Part shown: positions 22,554 through 34,443 of the stretch, one piece after another | How positions within the stretch are numbered: the first letter of the stretch is position 1 | How the letters are laid out: each line of letters begins with the position of its first letter | Source of the DNA: Linnemannia elongata | Taxonomy: Eukaryota > Mortierellomycota > Mortierellomycetes > Mortierellales > Mortierellaceae | NCBI GenBank assembly: GCA_036320915.1 | Contig: JAXBDG010000004.1 | Span: 1,984,001-2,048,000, forward strand | DNA length: 64,000 bases | Direction of reading: 5' to 3' | Translations under genes and position numbers: made by a program | The notes under the pieces: generated by a model | Seen by the model: the letters and a program-made list of their open reading frames with translations, nothing else | What the model was told of the DNA's origin: nothing | Database searches by the model: none

Positions 22554-24841
22554 ATGGCGAAGCATGAGGCAGAGAGCCTGGAGAATGTCGCAAAGAAGTT
22601 GAAGCAGGACATGGACACCGACCAAAAACCAGGTACAGGAGCACCGCATTCATCTCGTCTTAACCCAACACTAAACTCGCATCATTCCCTTGCAAAAAAA
22701 CACGACTTCACCGTGATACTTACTTTCCCCCCTTTCCCTTGTATCCTGGCTACAACCGACCTTGCTCTGTCAGCACTCAAAGTCCGACTGGAGGAGGCAC
22801 TTAATGGAGGATTAAAAGAAATCATAAAAAACCCAGGATGTATCGATGTCCTCCTCGGCGTTGATTGCTGTGGTCGCTGTATGCTTCGATTCCTCGGTGT
22901 CCGCGACTTTGAGATCTATGAGCTGTCGTCCAAGGAGATCAAGGAGATCCTCACCAGTTACCGCCAGGCACCTACAGCAGCAACGGCAGCAGCAGAAGGA
23001 GAGACGAGCATAGAATCAAGAATGGGCCAGGACGCGAAGGAGGAGAAGGAGGAGAAAGAAGAGAAGGAGGTGATTTGTTCGGCCTGTGTCGGAACAGTCC
23101 AATTCGCCGAGGCTTTTGTTCAAGAGATTGTGGAGCGTATGCAGAAGGAGGCCTATGTCACCAAGACCTTCAACATGAACGTCACCCTTCCTACCAGCAC
23201 ACTGATCAGGAACCATGCCATGGCGATCTACTGGAACCAGAAGCTTTCGTCCTATCCCACAGCTCAGGTCGACATTAAGGAGATTTTCAAGCTACTGATT
23301 AGCTGGCCCATTGAACGTCAGACAGGACTAACTTTGGACTTTGGTGTACGTCAATCTTCTCAGCACTTGAAGGGTATTGATGTCATGTGAGCGATTACAG
23401 GACAAGGTCAAAAGCGTGTGCCCTAACAGTACTCTCTCCATGTTTGTCACGAATAGAGTGAACTCAGGATGCAGGTCGCTATTAAGCATGAGGAGACAAA
23501 GGAGGACCATGTTTTCCTCTCCAAGATGAAGGAATCAGGACTGATCATCAAAACTAAACGAGAAAACGTAAGCGCGCCACTCTCATGTGCGTCCCGTCAT
23601 GCCACACTCTGACATGGGCAAGCTATTAATTCGACAGTTAATTAACTTATCTTATAGCGGAAAATGATTGTTGTTGGCGATGGACGGCATCATGTCGTCA
23701 AGGCACTCACCCTGGTCAAGGATCACCGTTTCATATCGTAAGTCAAAGGGGCCAGGATATCATCGGATGTGTGCAGCTTGGATGACATAGACCTATGGAT
23801 GGCGTTCTAATATGCCCTATATCGCTCTTCATTTCCGGATAGTTGTGGACATGTTCCTCCAACTCCTGTTTCGTCGAGGCCACAGCTGGACTCTATTGAG
23901 ATGATGAGAGAGTCGGTCTTTGTAGGCGGTCGTTATCTCAAATACACTCGCGACGTTAGTCAGACACCTTGGTCAATCGGAACTACCATGTTGGCAGAGC
24001 TTTCAGTGTCAGGAATTGTCTGTGAGACCCTCAAGAACGCGTTCCGTGCCGATGGTATGTCAAGGACGTTGTAGAGATTAAACTGCAGCACAGCCCAACA
24101 CATTGAGACATGTCCATGAACTAACTGAAGCACGCTTTTGAACAATAGAGTTCAAGTTTGTGACAGCGGGACGCGAGGATGCTAATGTCAGGATGTTGGG
24201 CAATGGACGACCATTTTACGTGGAGATGATGAACCCCAGGATACCCGTTCTGCCTTCCGAGACGATCAAGCAATTGGAAGGCGAGATCAACACCATTATG
24301 CCGGACAAGGTCCAAATCCGTCATCTTGCAGCGCTTCGCCCAGAGGATACAAAGGTTATCAAGGATGGCGAAGAGACCAAGACCAAGAGCTATAGTGCTC
24401 TGTGCTGGACATCCAAACCTGTGACTCAGGCCATGATCGATGCTGTCAACGAGTACACCGGCAAGGCTTTCTATGTCGAGCAGCAAACGCCCATTCGCGT
24501 CCTTCAGAGGTAAGCAGCCGAGGACAGTGACTTATAACGAAAGATTAACCTAAGAAGCGGGCAAAAGTCTAATCAATTACTCAATGTTAACGTACTTTAG
24601 ACGCGCTCAAATGATCCGCAAGAAGGAGATCCACTCGCTCAAGGCGTTTCCATTGGAGGGTCATTTCATGGTGGTGCATCTGCACACAGAAGCTGGCACC
24701 TACATCAAAGAATTTGTCCACGGCGATCTTGGCCGAAACCAGCCTAGCTTGGCGTCTATTATTGACTGTGAGGCAGATATCATGGAGCTGGACGTTTTGG
24801 AGGTAGATCTGGAATTTCCTCCTCCAGAGTGTCTGCCTTAA
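22554..24841 (+). CDS. PUS10: tRNA pseudouridine synthase Pus10
   Basis: Converts uridine to pseudouridine in the tRNA T-arm (positions 54/55 in archaeal and animal homologues). Seven exons, all in phase: 22554-22632, 22774-23345, 23457-23567, 23658-23737, 23843-24054, 24149-24509, 24601-24841; 551 residues, close to human PUS10. The N-terminal accessory part has the paired cysteine motifs CCGRC and CSAC expected for its zinc site and a THUMP-like region. The C-terminal catalytic part has GREDANVRMLGNGRPF with the catalytic Asp, and the AGTYIKEFVHGD block near the end. A lysine/glutamate-rich insert (EEKEEKEEKE) precedes the second cysteine pair. The first intron (141 nt) has no in-frame stop, so retention would be translatable. 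PUS10 is absent from budding yeast, so its retention here is a lineage-informative trait. Confidence 0.94.
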
Positions 24842-24866
24842 GGGTTTTTTTTTCTTTGAACTGCAT

Positions 24867-24880
24867 ACAAAATAAACCAA
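24867..24880 (+). terminator. PUS10 poly(A) element
   Basis: ACAAAATAAACCAA includes AATAAA, 26 bp after the stop. An identical 14-mer lies in the NCS2 3' flank at 31463. Confidence 0.5.
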
Positions 24881-25218
24881 GCATTGTACAAGGATGTTTG
24901 TGCTGGCGAACTGTTTTTATTCAGGGGTGTTTGATTGGATGGCTACATTAGGGCTGAGCATCAGTGAGTCGTTGATCGATTTCGCTCTTCTTGTGCTCAG
25001 ACACTCGAGTCGTCGCTTGGGTCGTCGCTCATTTTTTTTCAGTCAGCCTTCTTTTTTAAATCAAAAAAGAACATTTTAAGCTGAGCATGCCTAACCGTTG
25101 CCACCAAAGTGATTGTGGGAGTGGACGATATTCGAATTTCACTTCTACACTATTAGCCTTGCTCTTTCGCGATTGAACGTACACGTGTATCAGTATTTCA
25201 CTCTTCAAGAACAAAGCA

Positions 25219-25506
25219 ATGAAAACAAGAGACCTTTTGATTATCTCCTATGCTGTCGCCATGTTCAGTGAGTCAGGACCATATTGTCAACATCCATCAG
25301 TTCAGGTGACTTTTGAATGCCTCCTTTTCTTCACTTCCTCTTGTCTTTTCACTTTTCCTTTCTTCTTCCTTTCTTCATCCTTCGTTTTCTTTCTTTCCAT
25401 CTCTTCATACCTTCTTATAGTGGAGACACTTCACGTGACATGTGCTGTACCTGAACGCGGCACCGCCAAACGGAGCTTGCCCTCGTGGCGCTCGACCCCT
25501 TCGTAA
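25219..25506 (+). CDS. Candidate 44-residue peptide, two exons
   Basis: Weak candidate. ATG at 25219 opens a hydrophobic leader-like stretch (LLIISYAVAMF) and meets a GTGAGT donor at 25268. A very pyrimidine-rich sequence and a TTATAG acceptor end at 25420, and the frame then continues to TAA at 25504-25506 (exons 25219-25267 and 25421-25506). No homologue is recognised. The intron looks convincing but the peptide is short, so a spurious match is quite possible. Confidence 0.18.
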   Translation: MKTRDLLIISYAVAMFSESGPYCQHPSVQVTFECLLFFTSSCLFTFPFFFLSSSFVFFLSISSYLLIVETLHVTCAVPERGTAKRSLPSWRSTPS

Positions 25507-25586
25507 AAGAGGTCACTTGCCCGCTTGTACTCCCAAGTTGCCCGTGTTCTTTGGTCACTTATTGTTCCGAAGGGAGGGAGCGTCAA

Positions 25587-25624
25587 GCGCCTGTTTGTTT
25601 TGTTTTGTTTGTTTGTTTGTTTGT
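25587..25624. repeat. (TTTG)n tract
   Basis: TTTG/TTTTG units, the same motif as at 6756. Confidence 0.85.
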
Positions 25625-28600
25625 AGTACTGGAGAACTCTAACTCTCAAACTCAAAACAAAAAACAAAAATTCAATCAAGCTTGAATGTTTGGTTCCATG
25701 TTTTGCCCAGCTTTCATATATCTGATAGGATAAAAGCCGGAGTGAAAATGAACTCTGCTTGTGGGGGGAGAAGAGAGTCATGTATATCTGTTGCATGGAT
25801 GACTTTTGTCTAGGAAGACATTGAGCGATAGGCGAGAGTCTTGTCGAGTTGAGGTTGAGAGGGAGTGAACGAAGAGGAGGAGACTTGGAGGGTTGTAGCC
25901 TCGGAAAAACCATATGTAACTCTTTGAGAAAAACAATAATGAACAGCATGTGTATGCATCTATTCTGCTGCTATAGTTATGTTATCTAGCGCGCGCTTAG
26001 TGTTTTTCATAGGCACGTTCAATTATAACCACTACAATGACAAGCTAGGTAAACAAAATGTCCCTTGTTGTTGCAAGTTGTAATCAGGAGGGGAGGAGAT
26101 GGCAAAAAAGGTTCAGTCCGACAATACTTTCTCAAATACACAAGGTAAAAAGTATGAAGCGAGTAGGCGGCAATGCTCTCTCGCTTTCTGCTTGACGAGG
26201 CGTAAAAGGTAGGGGGAAAGTGTGAACGGTGATGCAAGGGTCGCTTGGTTGAGTTACAACCTTCTCCCCGCAAAATACAAATTCCTCTTTTGGGTAGACT
26301 CCTTTACTCTTTACAGTGCTTCTCTCCCCGCCTCCTACTCAGCCTTTCGCTGCAAAACAAAACTTGCAGGTTAAAAGTGAGGGAAAGGTCAGCAGGTGTC
26401 TCGGACACTTTGAAGCGCCTTTTGTGCTGCCATTCGCCTCATAAGTATACCCCAAAAGGAAGAAACCACAATGTTTTTTTGGGGGGAAAGGTTGCTGTTG
26501 TAAGTTGATCATGAGTATGGTGCTGAAAATGTTGCCAATATGTTAGTGATGTCTGTTGTGCTCTTGGCGAACAGTATGCACAGTAATCAACAAAGCAATA
26601 GCTGCAACGCCAAAACGCCCAATGCTCTCGACCTCATTCATAAGGGAGTACAAACTAACATATGAGAATTTATGCTTGTCAAGTGCATTTCGACTTGAGA
26701 GGGAGGAGTGTGTGCATTTTTGCCTGGGAAACCCAAAAGCGACAAATGAACGCGATCTGTTGTTGTTTGTTTACTTCATGGTTATCTTTGGTCACTTGTT
26801 GACGCAAGGACTTCCAGCAAATGAATGATAACAATACAAACAGCAACAGGATATCAGGTGTAGCGGGCAATAAAACACAAATCTTCCTGCTTTCTTGTTG
26901 GCCACCATATTGCACTTCTGACAATTGTAAACCTGAACAAAACAGGGGGCCTCTTACGAGCATTAGAAAGATACTTCTCTGCATTTAGATAAATGATTAG
27001 GAACCCCGGAACAAAACTGCCATGTGTGACGACCGAAAGTTCCTTGACCCAAGTTCTTTTCCCTTCATCCTGATCCCCCGTTCGGTTTACAAAGTACATG
27101 TACCTCGAGAGAGATAGCGACTAAACACATGCTGCGAACCCTCGTGTCTACAGAGTGTAAATACTTCTTTTTTTGTCTATCTCTGAAAACTAATTGGTAG
27201 TCGGTTATCATTCTTCTTGCTTCTCTCAGAAGAAAACGCCGGGTCACCAATTGAGGGAATCGTCATTGACAAACAAGAAAGAATGGTTCCTGCCATGTGA
27301 GCGATAAGATTCATTCACTCCGCTCTTCATTGAAATCGAATCGATGGGTCATAGAGAAGGATAAGGCGTTGCACTGTTACGAAACCCCGATCTGAAAACT
27401 ACCAGGTTAGGGCGAAGGGGGACAAGTCGTAGATTTCTTTGGTCCTTGGTTGGATCGAGAAATGCGGGGTCGCAAGAAAAAGTTGGTCCTGTTGGAGCAC
27501 GACTCGAAGGTGCTTCTTCTTTTTCAAAAAGGGAGAGAAGAAAACTCAAAAAGAGCAAAAGACACAAAAAAGGTGACATAAAATGCGGGGGAGGAAAGAA
27601 GCAAAGGATGCTAGACCATTTGGTCAGGCAGCACAACTTTGGGGTTTCAATGGTCATGATTGGGCGGCTCGGGCTAACCGGCCATGCGCAAAACGACCAA
27701 CGGTCCACGGTCCAATCAGCATTGAGGCCTCACATGTGTCCTTTGCGGTGTGTTCCTTATTTTGATTTGAGCAATGTAGAGCAAAAGAGAAGAGATGCTT
27801 TGACTTTCTTCTTGAGTCTTTTTTACCGAGGAAGAAAAAAAAAACGCGGGCAACTCTAAAGCATTAAGCGTGTGTCTACGTCGCAGCTTTCTTTCCTTTC
27901 TCATTTCTTTTCTTTCCTTTCAAGTAATCGTTCGTGACCTAGTCAACAACAACAGCAAAAAACATGGATCCATTACTCGTTGGTCCATGATCATCAATAC
28001 CCCATTCGTCCATCCCCATCTCTTTGGTGCTGAGCACTCGTTTCTTTTTTTTCTTTTTTTTTTGTCCTAATGGCAAAGATAGGAACTACCGAAAAAGAGA
28101 AACACCTGTTGAGTGAGTGCAAAAGTACCTAAACGAGCTTAGCTTATGATCTCCATCGACACTCCACTTTTTTTTACTGTTCTTATTACCCGGTTTCGTA
28201 AAGGGTTAGTGGAGTCGTGGTGAACCAACATGACCAACTAACTGACTCCAGAGCACGACACATCCGATAAACCAAATCCCCTACATTTTGTGAATGATGG
28301 ATGAATGGTATCTTTGCAGCTGTAATAGTACTGTTCACAAGTGAGCTCAACTGGGATGTCTATTCTATGCAATCATGTCGCTCACAGAATGTAGCCTGGC
28401 TGCACTTCGAAATTACATGCAGCCTTTCTCCTTCAGTCAACTCAGACTTTCTCGTTTATTCAAGTCAGGCTACTTTTTTTTTTTGTTGTTCACTTTCTTT
28501 GTTTCCTTTGCTTGGTCCAACTCCCCCGCAATCTTTTTTCGATTCCGACATTGTTGACATCGCCATCGTTTTTGTCCCACCACTGAATCCACGGACAAAA

Positions 28601-29178
28601 AAAACAGGGTCAAGTATTCAGGTGGAGACGAAGACAATGAAAACAAAACGGAAAGACAATTGGTCGAGATTGGGTGGGGTAAACAACGAAAAAGGGTTGA
28701 AGGGAGAAAAAAAAAGTGGACAAGGGGTGGAGAGGCCGAGATCGAGAGCAGAGCGGAGCAAGAAAAAAAAGTGGAAAACCTTGACCCCGCATTCTGCCAT
28801 GATAGGCAGTTGGTGCTCTCAAGGCGAAAAAGGCCCTGCTGACTGACTGTCTCTCTCTCTCTCGGACGGAGGAGAGGATGATAGACTGTGACTAACGACC
28901 AACTCAATACACTTCACTGTGTACAGAATGGACTCTTTTCTTTTTTACCAGGGTTGCATCGAAGGAGTCAATTGGACAGAGTAAACAAAAGAGCAAATGT
29001 TAAGCAAAGTTCAAGGAAGAAGCAAGTTCAAATAAAAAACAGGAGGAAGGGCATCCAAGAAGGACACACAAACACAAACAAATAAACAAACAAACAAGCT
29101 GCACAAACACAAGCAACCAGGTGTGTGTACTGAACTCATCCGCAGCGAGGAGAGTCCTCTCTTTAACTACTCTTCTCA

Positions 29179-29185
29179 TATAAAT
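29179..29185 (+). promoter_or_regulatory. TATA box of NCS2 permease
   Basis: TATAAAT followed by a CT-rich start region and the ATG at 29337. Confidence 0.6.
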
Positions 29186-29336
29186 ACCAATGCCATCGTC
29201 GCCTCTTTCCTTCTCTCTTTTCTTCTTTCCTCAGATCTCATCTCAACCCCTGTCCCTTCCTCAACAACAGCGCGCCTCTTCTCTTTCCCTTTCCTCCCTC
29301 TCTTCAATCCCTTCATTACATATCCTCCCTTTGGCT

Positions 29337-31291
29337 ATGTCTGAAATCACACAGCAACCCGCAGTGGCAACGCCACCAGTATATATTCTCGACCCCCACG
29401 CCAACCGCACAAAGGAAGAGGACATCGATCTCTCTCACACCGTCGGCAAACTTCCCACATGGACCACTGTCCAGGAGTCGCTCGGCACCCGCACCGGCTG
29501 GTTTGGCGACTATGATTATGGTTTCCTCTGTATGCCCATCTTGCCTGGATTCTCCAAGGTCACTAGAATCCCTCCCTTCTTCGGATTGAAAGATCGTCTC
29601 CCCCTTATTCTCGCCATCGTCATGGGTATGGTTCTCCTTTCTTCTTGTTACATCGTTATTTCTTTTTAAACTTGAAAAACAACAATGCTCACTCTTCTTT
29701 CCTTCCCTTCACATTCCATGAAACAGGATTCCAACACGCGTTGGCCATGATTGCTGGAGTTGTCACCCCTGCATTGATCATGTCAGGAAGCGGCAAGAAC
29801 GGCCTCAACTTTTCGCCCGCCATGCGCACACAAATGATTTCGACCTCCTTGATTACCTCCGGCTTACTATCCCTCGTTCAAATCACCCGCTTCCGCCTCG
29901 GTCGCAGTCGCTACTTCCTCGGCACAGGACTCCTCTCAGTCGTCGGCACCTCGTTTATCTTCCTTCCTGTCCTCCAGTCCTCTGTCGCCAACATGTACGC
30001 CTCTGGATTCTGCCCCAGTACCGTTGACCCCACGACCGGAAACATCACCTATATGTCCTGCCCTGATGCCTGGGGTGCCTTCTTGGGTACCTGCATGGTC
30101 TGCAGTTTCTTGCCCATGATCTTGTCATTCTTGCCTCCCAAGATCTTGAAGAAGGTCTTCCCCCCTATTGTAACCGGTGTTACTGTCATGATGATCGGTG
30201 TCCATCTGGTCACCTCGGGCATGGGCCAATGGGGTGGTGGAAACGGTCCCTGCAAGGGCAAGCCCACGACCGGTCCCTTTGTCAACTGCCCCAATAACAG
30301 CGCCCCACGTGCTGCGCCTTGGGGTGATGCTCAATGGATCGGACTCGGTTTCTTGGTCTTCTCAATTATTATGATTGTCGAGTTCTTTGGATCGCCTTTT
30401 ATGAAAAACGCTCAGGTCGTCATTGGTCTAATTGTCGGATTGATTGTCGCTGTCGCCTGTGGTTACACTACCAACGAGTCTGTTGATGCTGCTCCCGTTG
30501 TCACCTTCCTCTGGACCCGCACCTACAAGATCGGCATCTACGCACCAGCCGTAATTCCGCTACTAATCACGTACACCCTGGCCATGGTCGAGTCCATTGG
30601 TGATATTACCGCCTCCTGCGAGGTTTCCCAGTTGTCTGTCGAGGGTCGTGAGTTCGAGTCTCGTCTCCAGGGCGGTATTCTTGCCGACGGTGTTGCCGGC
30701 ATGTTGGCCCCTCTCTTCATGAACTCGCCCATGTCCTGCTATGCCCAGAACAACGGAATCATCTCCTTGACTCGCTGCGCCAACACCATGGCTGGTTACA
30801 TGTGCTGCCTCTTCTTGGTCCTCATGGGTGTCTTCTCCAAATTTGGAGCCCTCTTCCTTATGGTTCCCGACGCAGTCCTCGGAGGCATGACTACCTTCCT
30901 CTTCTCCAGCGTCGTCGTCTCTGGAATCCGCATCTTGTCCTTCCTCCCCTGGACCCGCCGTGAGCGCTTCATTGTTGCGGCAGCCCTTACCCTCGGTGTC
31001 GGCACCTCGGTTGTCCCTGGAGTCTTCACCCACATGTTCCACTATACTGGCACCAACGCCTTTGTCCTCTCGTTGATCAACTCTGCCAACATTGTCCTCG
31101 ATACTGGATTCGCCTTGGCTGCGATCGTCTCTTGCTTGCTGAACGCCTTGCTCCCTGCCAACCCTCCCATGGCTGCCGAGCCCATCATCGACCGCCACGG
31201 TCCCATCCCCTCCGACAAAGAGATCCAGGAGATGAACATCGAGGCTCAGTCCATCCACGAGAGCATGCTCAACGACAAGACCCGCCACTAA
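29337..31291 (+). CDS. Uric acid/xanthine permease, NCS2 (NAT) family
   Basis: Plasma-membrane H+ symporter for purines, most like Aspergillus UapA/UapC. Two exons, 29337-29625 and 29727-31291; 617 residues. Family hallmarks are the QH pair in the first helix (GFQHALAMIAG), the substrate-site Glu and Asp in VESIGDITASCEVS, and the NAT signature QNNGIISLTR. The long extracellular loop with paired cysteines (FCPSTVD to SCPDAWG) and an extra Gly/Asn-rich loop (MGQWGGGNGPC to NCPNNSAP) fit or extend the fungal form. The position after TR is Cys here. The tail is charged and cytosolic, without a clear acidic endocytosis motif. Xanthine/urate specificity is inferred from the signature only. Confidence 0.95.
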
Positions 31292-31462
31292 TTTCCTCTC
31301 TGGTTGGACATACCCCCTTTTACGCGTGGTCCTCCTAGAAAACTGGTCTCACACTCCCAGTCTAAAAAAATTGTATACCAAGTTTTTTTGTTTCTTACTC
31401 TTCTCTTTTCATTTTTTTATTTCTTTGTACATAACAACGAGAAGGATGCCAAAAAAGCTACA

Positions 31463-31476
31463 ACAAAATAAACCAA
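31463..31476 (+). terminator. NCS2 permease poly(A) element
   Basis: ACAAAATAAACCAA containing AATAAA, about 170 bp after the stop; identical to the PUS10 3' element. Confidence 0.5.
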
Positions 31477-31542
31477 CTATTTTTTTTCTACGTTATTCAC
31501 TGCCCCTCAGCGCCGATACACTGAGCGCCAGCTCCTCATTCG

Positions 31543-32046
31543 TCAGTTTGAACAAAAGTTTGCTAAGTCCTGTGAGGAATCGCTACTTTCATCTTCCGAG
31601 TTGTCCAAACTGATGATATCATCTCCTCTGCTTCCTGATTGTCGAGGAAAAGGAGAATTCGCTGAGAGATTACCGCCAAGGAAGGTGTGAAGTCGAAGGA
31701 ACAGCGGGCAGATTGCTTCCTGCTTTTGAAGGACAGGTCCTTCGCTGGTGGAGTTGAGCTCCACCGCTTCACGATACTTCCGCCTAACATACCCGATCTT
31801 GGCCTTGGCTTGCTCAGCCGTCCATGAAGTATTGTGTTTCTGGTTGACTTTTTGACATATCTCCTTGCGAAGGTCCGCCTGCTTCTGTCCCGCAGCCGGA
31901 TTCTTCTTCCGCATTCGGTCATAGCTGTGCGGATCAGCAACGACTGTCAAGGGTGAACTGTCATATTGCAGCTTGTTGCTGTGGTTGATATTTTCGCTGC
32001 TCTTTTTCATTCTTGTGGAAGAAAGGGGGTTGATTGAAGAAAACAT
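31543..32046 (-). CDS. Myb/SANT-like hypothetical protein
   Basis: A single-exon frame of 167 residues. The middle part is rich in basic and aromatic residues with helix-turn-helix character (DLRKEICQKVNQKH, then TSWTAEQAKAKIGYVRRKYREA), resembling the Myb/SANT-like (trihelix-type) DNA-binding domains found in transposon-derived and transcription-factor families. The C-terminus is acidic/serine-rich (DNSEDESSDSS). It lies 88 bp downstream of the GT15 stop on the same strand and converges on the NCS2 permease. It could be a small regulator, or a decayed copy of a dispersed family. The start is uncertain: a Met 12 residues further in (RMKKSSEN) is also possible. Confidence 0.5.
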   Translation of the reverse strand: MFSSINPLSSTRMKKSSENINHSNKLQYDSSPLTVVADPHSYDRMRKKNPAAGQKQADLRKEICQKVNQKHNTSWTAEQAKAKIGYVRRKYREAVELNSTSEGPVLQKQEAICPLFLRLHTFLGGNLSANSPFPRQSGSRGDDIISLDNSEDESSDSSQDLANFCSN

Positions 32047-32134
32047 GAAGAAGAGATGAAGAAAGGCGATCTTACCCGATTGGCTATTTTGTAATATTTA
32101 TTCAAATATCCATGGCTGAAAAGGATTCAGAGTT

Positions 32135-32866
32135 TTAATAATATTCTTCGCCTCGACTGCCTGCAGGGACGACAATGTCCGCACGAACAACAGTTTCCTC
32201 GCCATCCGCCTCACTCTTCAACAGCTCCGGCTCCAAAATGTTGACAAACACCTTACAATTCCCATCCGGCGTGCAGACCCTCCTCTGGCTTCTCTTAGGA
32301 CTCGTCGTCAATCCCATCCAAAATGACGTGCAACTCAGATGCGACCGCGGTGCCTTCCAGTTACGATCACAATGACAAACCTTGTTCTGCTCCGGGTTAC
32401 GAGGACAGTACAAGATCTGTGTGGTCGCGGACGCTTTCGATGATGCCGCTGCTGCCGCTGCAGACTCTGCGGCTCCCTTTAGCGGTACGATTCCGATCCC
32501 TGTTCCTGAACCTGTACCCCCGTTGCTGTAACCCCAACCTAGTTCCTTCAGGAACCGGATATCGGATCGGGGGAGGAGGAGTGAGAGTCCGATGGTGATG
32601 ACTGTATCGTCTTCCCAGCGCTCATAATAGATAGGTCCTTCCTTGTCAATCATGTTGAAGTAATCCGTGTATCCTGGAGACCGGAAAAACTCGATGCTTC
32701 CGATTGAGTTCTGGACATTGTATGAGCATGCCGAGCTAGTAGTTGAAAAAAAAAAAATGAAAAAAAAAGTGCGGGAACAGGGCAAAACGTGGCAGGTGTT
32801 AGTTGGTTGCGTTAACGCTTTGACCCCTACGCTCTTTCAACAAAGTTTTCTACGGCCTCCTCTATG

Positions 32867-32902
<36 letters not shown>

Positions 32903-34139
32903 AACTTACTAAGCATCCAGAGACTCTCGGGTGATGAAGGATTCATCGTTGGGTTGAGCGATGTGGTCGGGGTATGTCTCCTTGAATTTTTGGATTATCG
33001 GCCATACTCCTGGAGTACCTGCCTCATTCACTGCAGCTGAGACCGACCATGCTATACACACACAATCAAGGTACATCATAGTGGGTTAGGAGATGGGAGT
33101 TTGCATCTCCATAAGCGAGAGAGAAAAAAAAACTCTCACCAAACTTTTGCCCTGCGTGCTTCATGGCCAGCATAGGATCGTCGTCCAGATCACAAAACAC
33201 GATCAATCCAGGATCGACCCTCCAAAAGAACTCATATCCGTCCAACAGCTCATGCTGAGCCAAGAACCCGCTCATGAACCGCCTACGCTGTCGAACCGTC
33301 ACCGAGGTTGCATTTAGACCCAACTTGAGCCGAGAAAAGTCCCCGTTCCGGACCTTGAGAGCCTCAATCCAACGAGGGAACTTCCATTGTTCGCGTGGAA
33401 TGAGTCCAAACGTAATCGCCGCAGCAGCGGTTATACCTCCATCACCTTCACCCTCCTCCACGCCTTCTTCAACGTTGTTATGGTTCGTTGTTATTAATCG
33501 AGAGGCTGAAGGGATATGTTGGAGAAGAGTCTGGGTGCGATCCGAGAGTGGTTGTGGCGAGAGAATCACCCAAGGATAGTGTCGCCCCCTGTTGAAACGA
33601 TCCTCGATATGGCGAATCGTCTCCCGAGCATCTTGGACCTCCTCGTCCGATGTAATGACCATCACCAGTACGCCGTTCGCCTTGAGGACTTCGTACACAG
33701 GCTCGTCGGCCTTCGTCCTTGTCCTTGTCCTTGAAGAGGGACCCATGTCAACAACCACGCCATTACCGTCCTCCTCGATAGAGTTGGTATCCTTTTCAGA
33801 GACTACTGAGTCCCAAGACGCGCCAGCTCCACCCTCACCAGGCTGCATAGGGTCTCGCATATCCGGATACGGCACTTGCTGTTGTTTCTGCTGCAAGTGG
33901 CCATCCCTCAGTATCCGCTCCTGTTTCTGTAGTCCGTCCGGTGAAAAGGACGAATCGGCGCTGTCGGTGTAGACGACCTCGAGAGATTCTCCTGCAGGAC
34001 TATTATCCTGACGATTCCTCCCTGGTTCAAAGTGTTGTGGTATGAAGGTTATCAGGAAGAGGTAAAGTAGCCCACAGACGGCAGCAAAAGGGATGAGGGC
34101 TCGGACGACGCGGGCATATCGAGTAGGTGTGTGTATCAT
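32135..34139 (-). CDS. GT15-family (Kre2/Mnt1-like) mannosyltransferase, divergent
   Basis: Probable Golgi type II membrane glycosyltransferase of the alpha-1,2-mannosyltransferase family that extends O- and N-glycans. Exons (minus): 34139-33140, 33051-32910, 32735-32135, in phase, 580 residues. I chose the ATG at 34139 because it gives a short cytosolic tail followed by one signal anchor (ALIPFAAVCGLLYLFLITF); an in-frame ATG at 34346 would add 69 low-complexity residues. A long stem leads to the catalytic domain with EFFWRVDPGLIVFCDLD (family: YWRVEP...FCD) and YYERWEDD. Two signatures differ from the usual family: the YNxCHFWSNFEI block reads SACSYNVQNSIGSIEF, and YERWGDAPVHS reads YERWEDDTVITIG. 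The C-terminal tail is Cys-rich. Activity and donor are therefore uncertain. Confidence 0.82.
32868..32900. repeat. Poly-T run (33 nt) in GT15 intron 2
   Basis: On the gene's strand it is an A run starting about 9 nt after the donor. Confidence 0.95.
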
Positions 34140-34443
34140 GGGTTGCTGCTGCTGTTGATGATGTTGCTGCTCGATGAAAGCTGGCGATATGTGTTCAGTG
34201 TGTGTGTCGGAATGGCGGAGTTGACGGATAGGTGGGTATGGAAGGAAGAAGGGGGTGAGTGTGTGTGAAAAAAAGGAAAGAAGAAAGGAATTAAAGAAGG
34301 GTAAAAGAGAAAGGGAAAGGGAAAGCAAGGACCCTTTTGACACCATTTTGAGCTCAATTCTTTTCAGGGGTAGGAATGTGGTCTAAATTGTCAGTGCGCC
34401 ACCAATGCTTGAGTTTCTATTTCCTCTAAAGAATAGCACACTA

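Larger units (their letters stand above)
24842..29336. other. Gene-poor intergenic region between PUS10 and NCS2 permease
   Basis: 4.5 kb with no recognised gene. It contains (TTTG)n near 25590, CT dinucleotides at 28849 and (CAAA)n near 29080. One weak two-exon peptide candidate is listed separately at 25219. The right end carries the TATA box of the NCS2 permease. Confidence 0.55.

Noticed and set aside
30563..31288. 241-codon minus-strand open frame
   Set aside because: Antisense shadow of the NCS2 permease.
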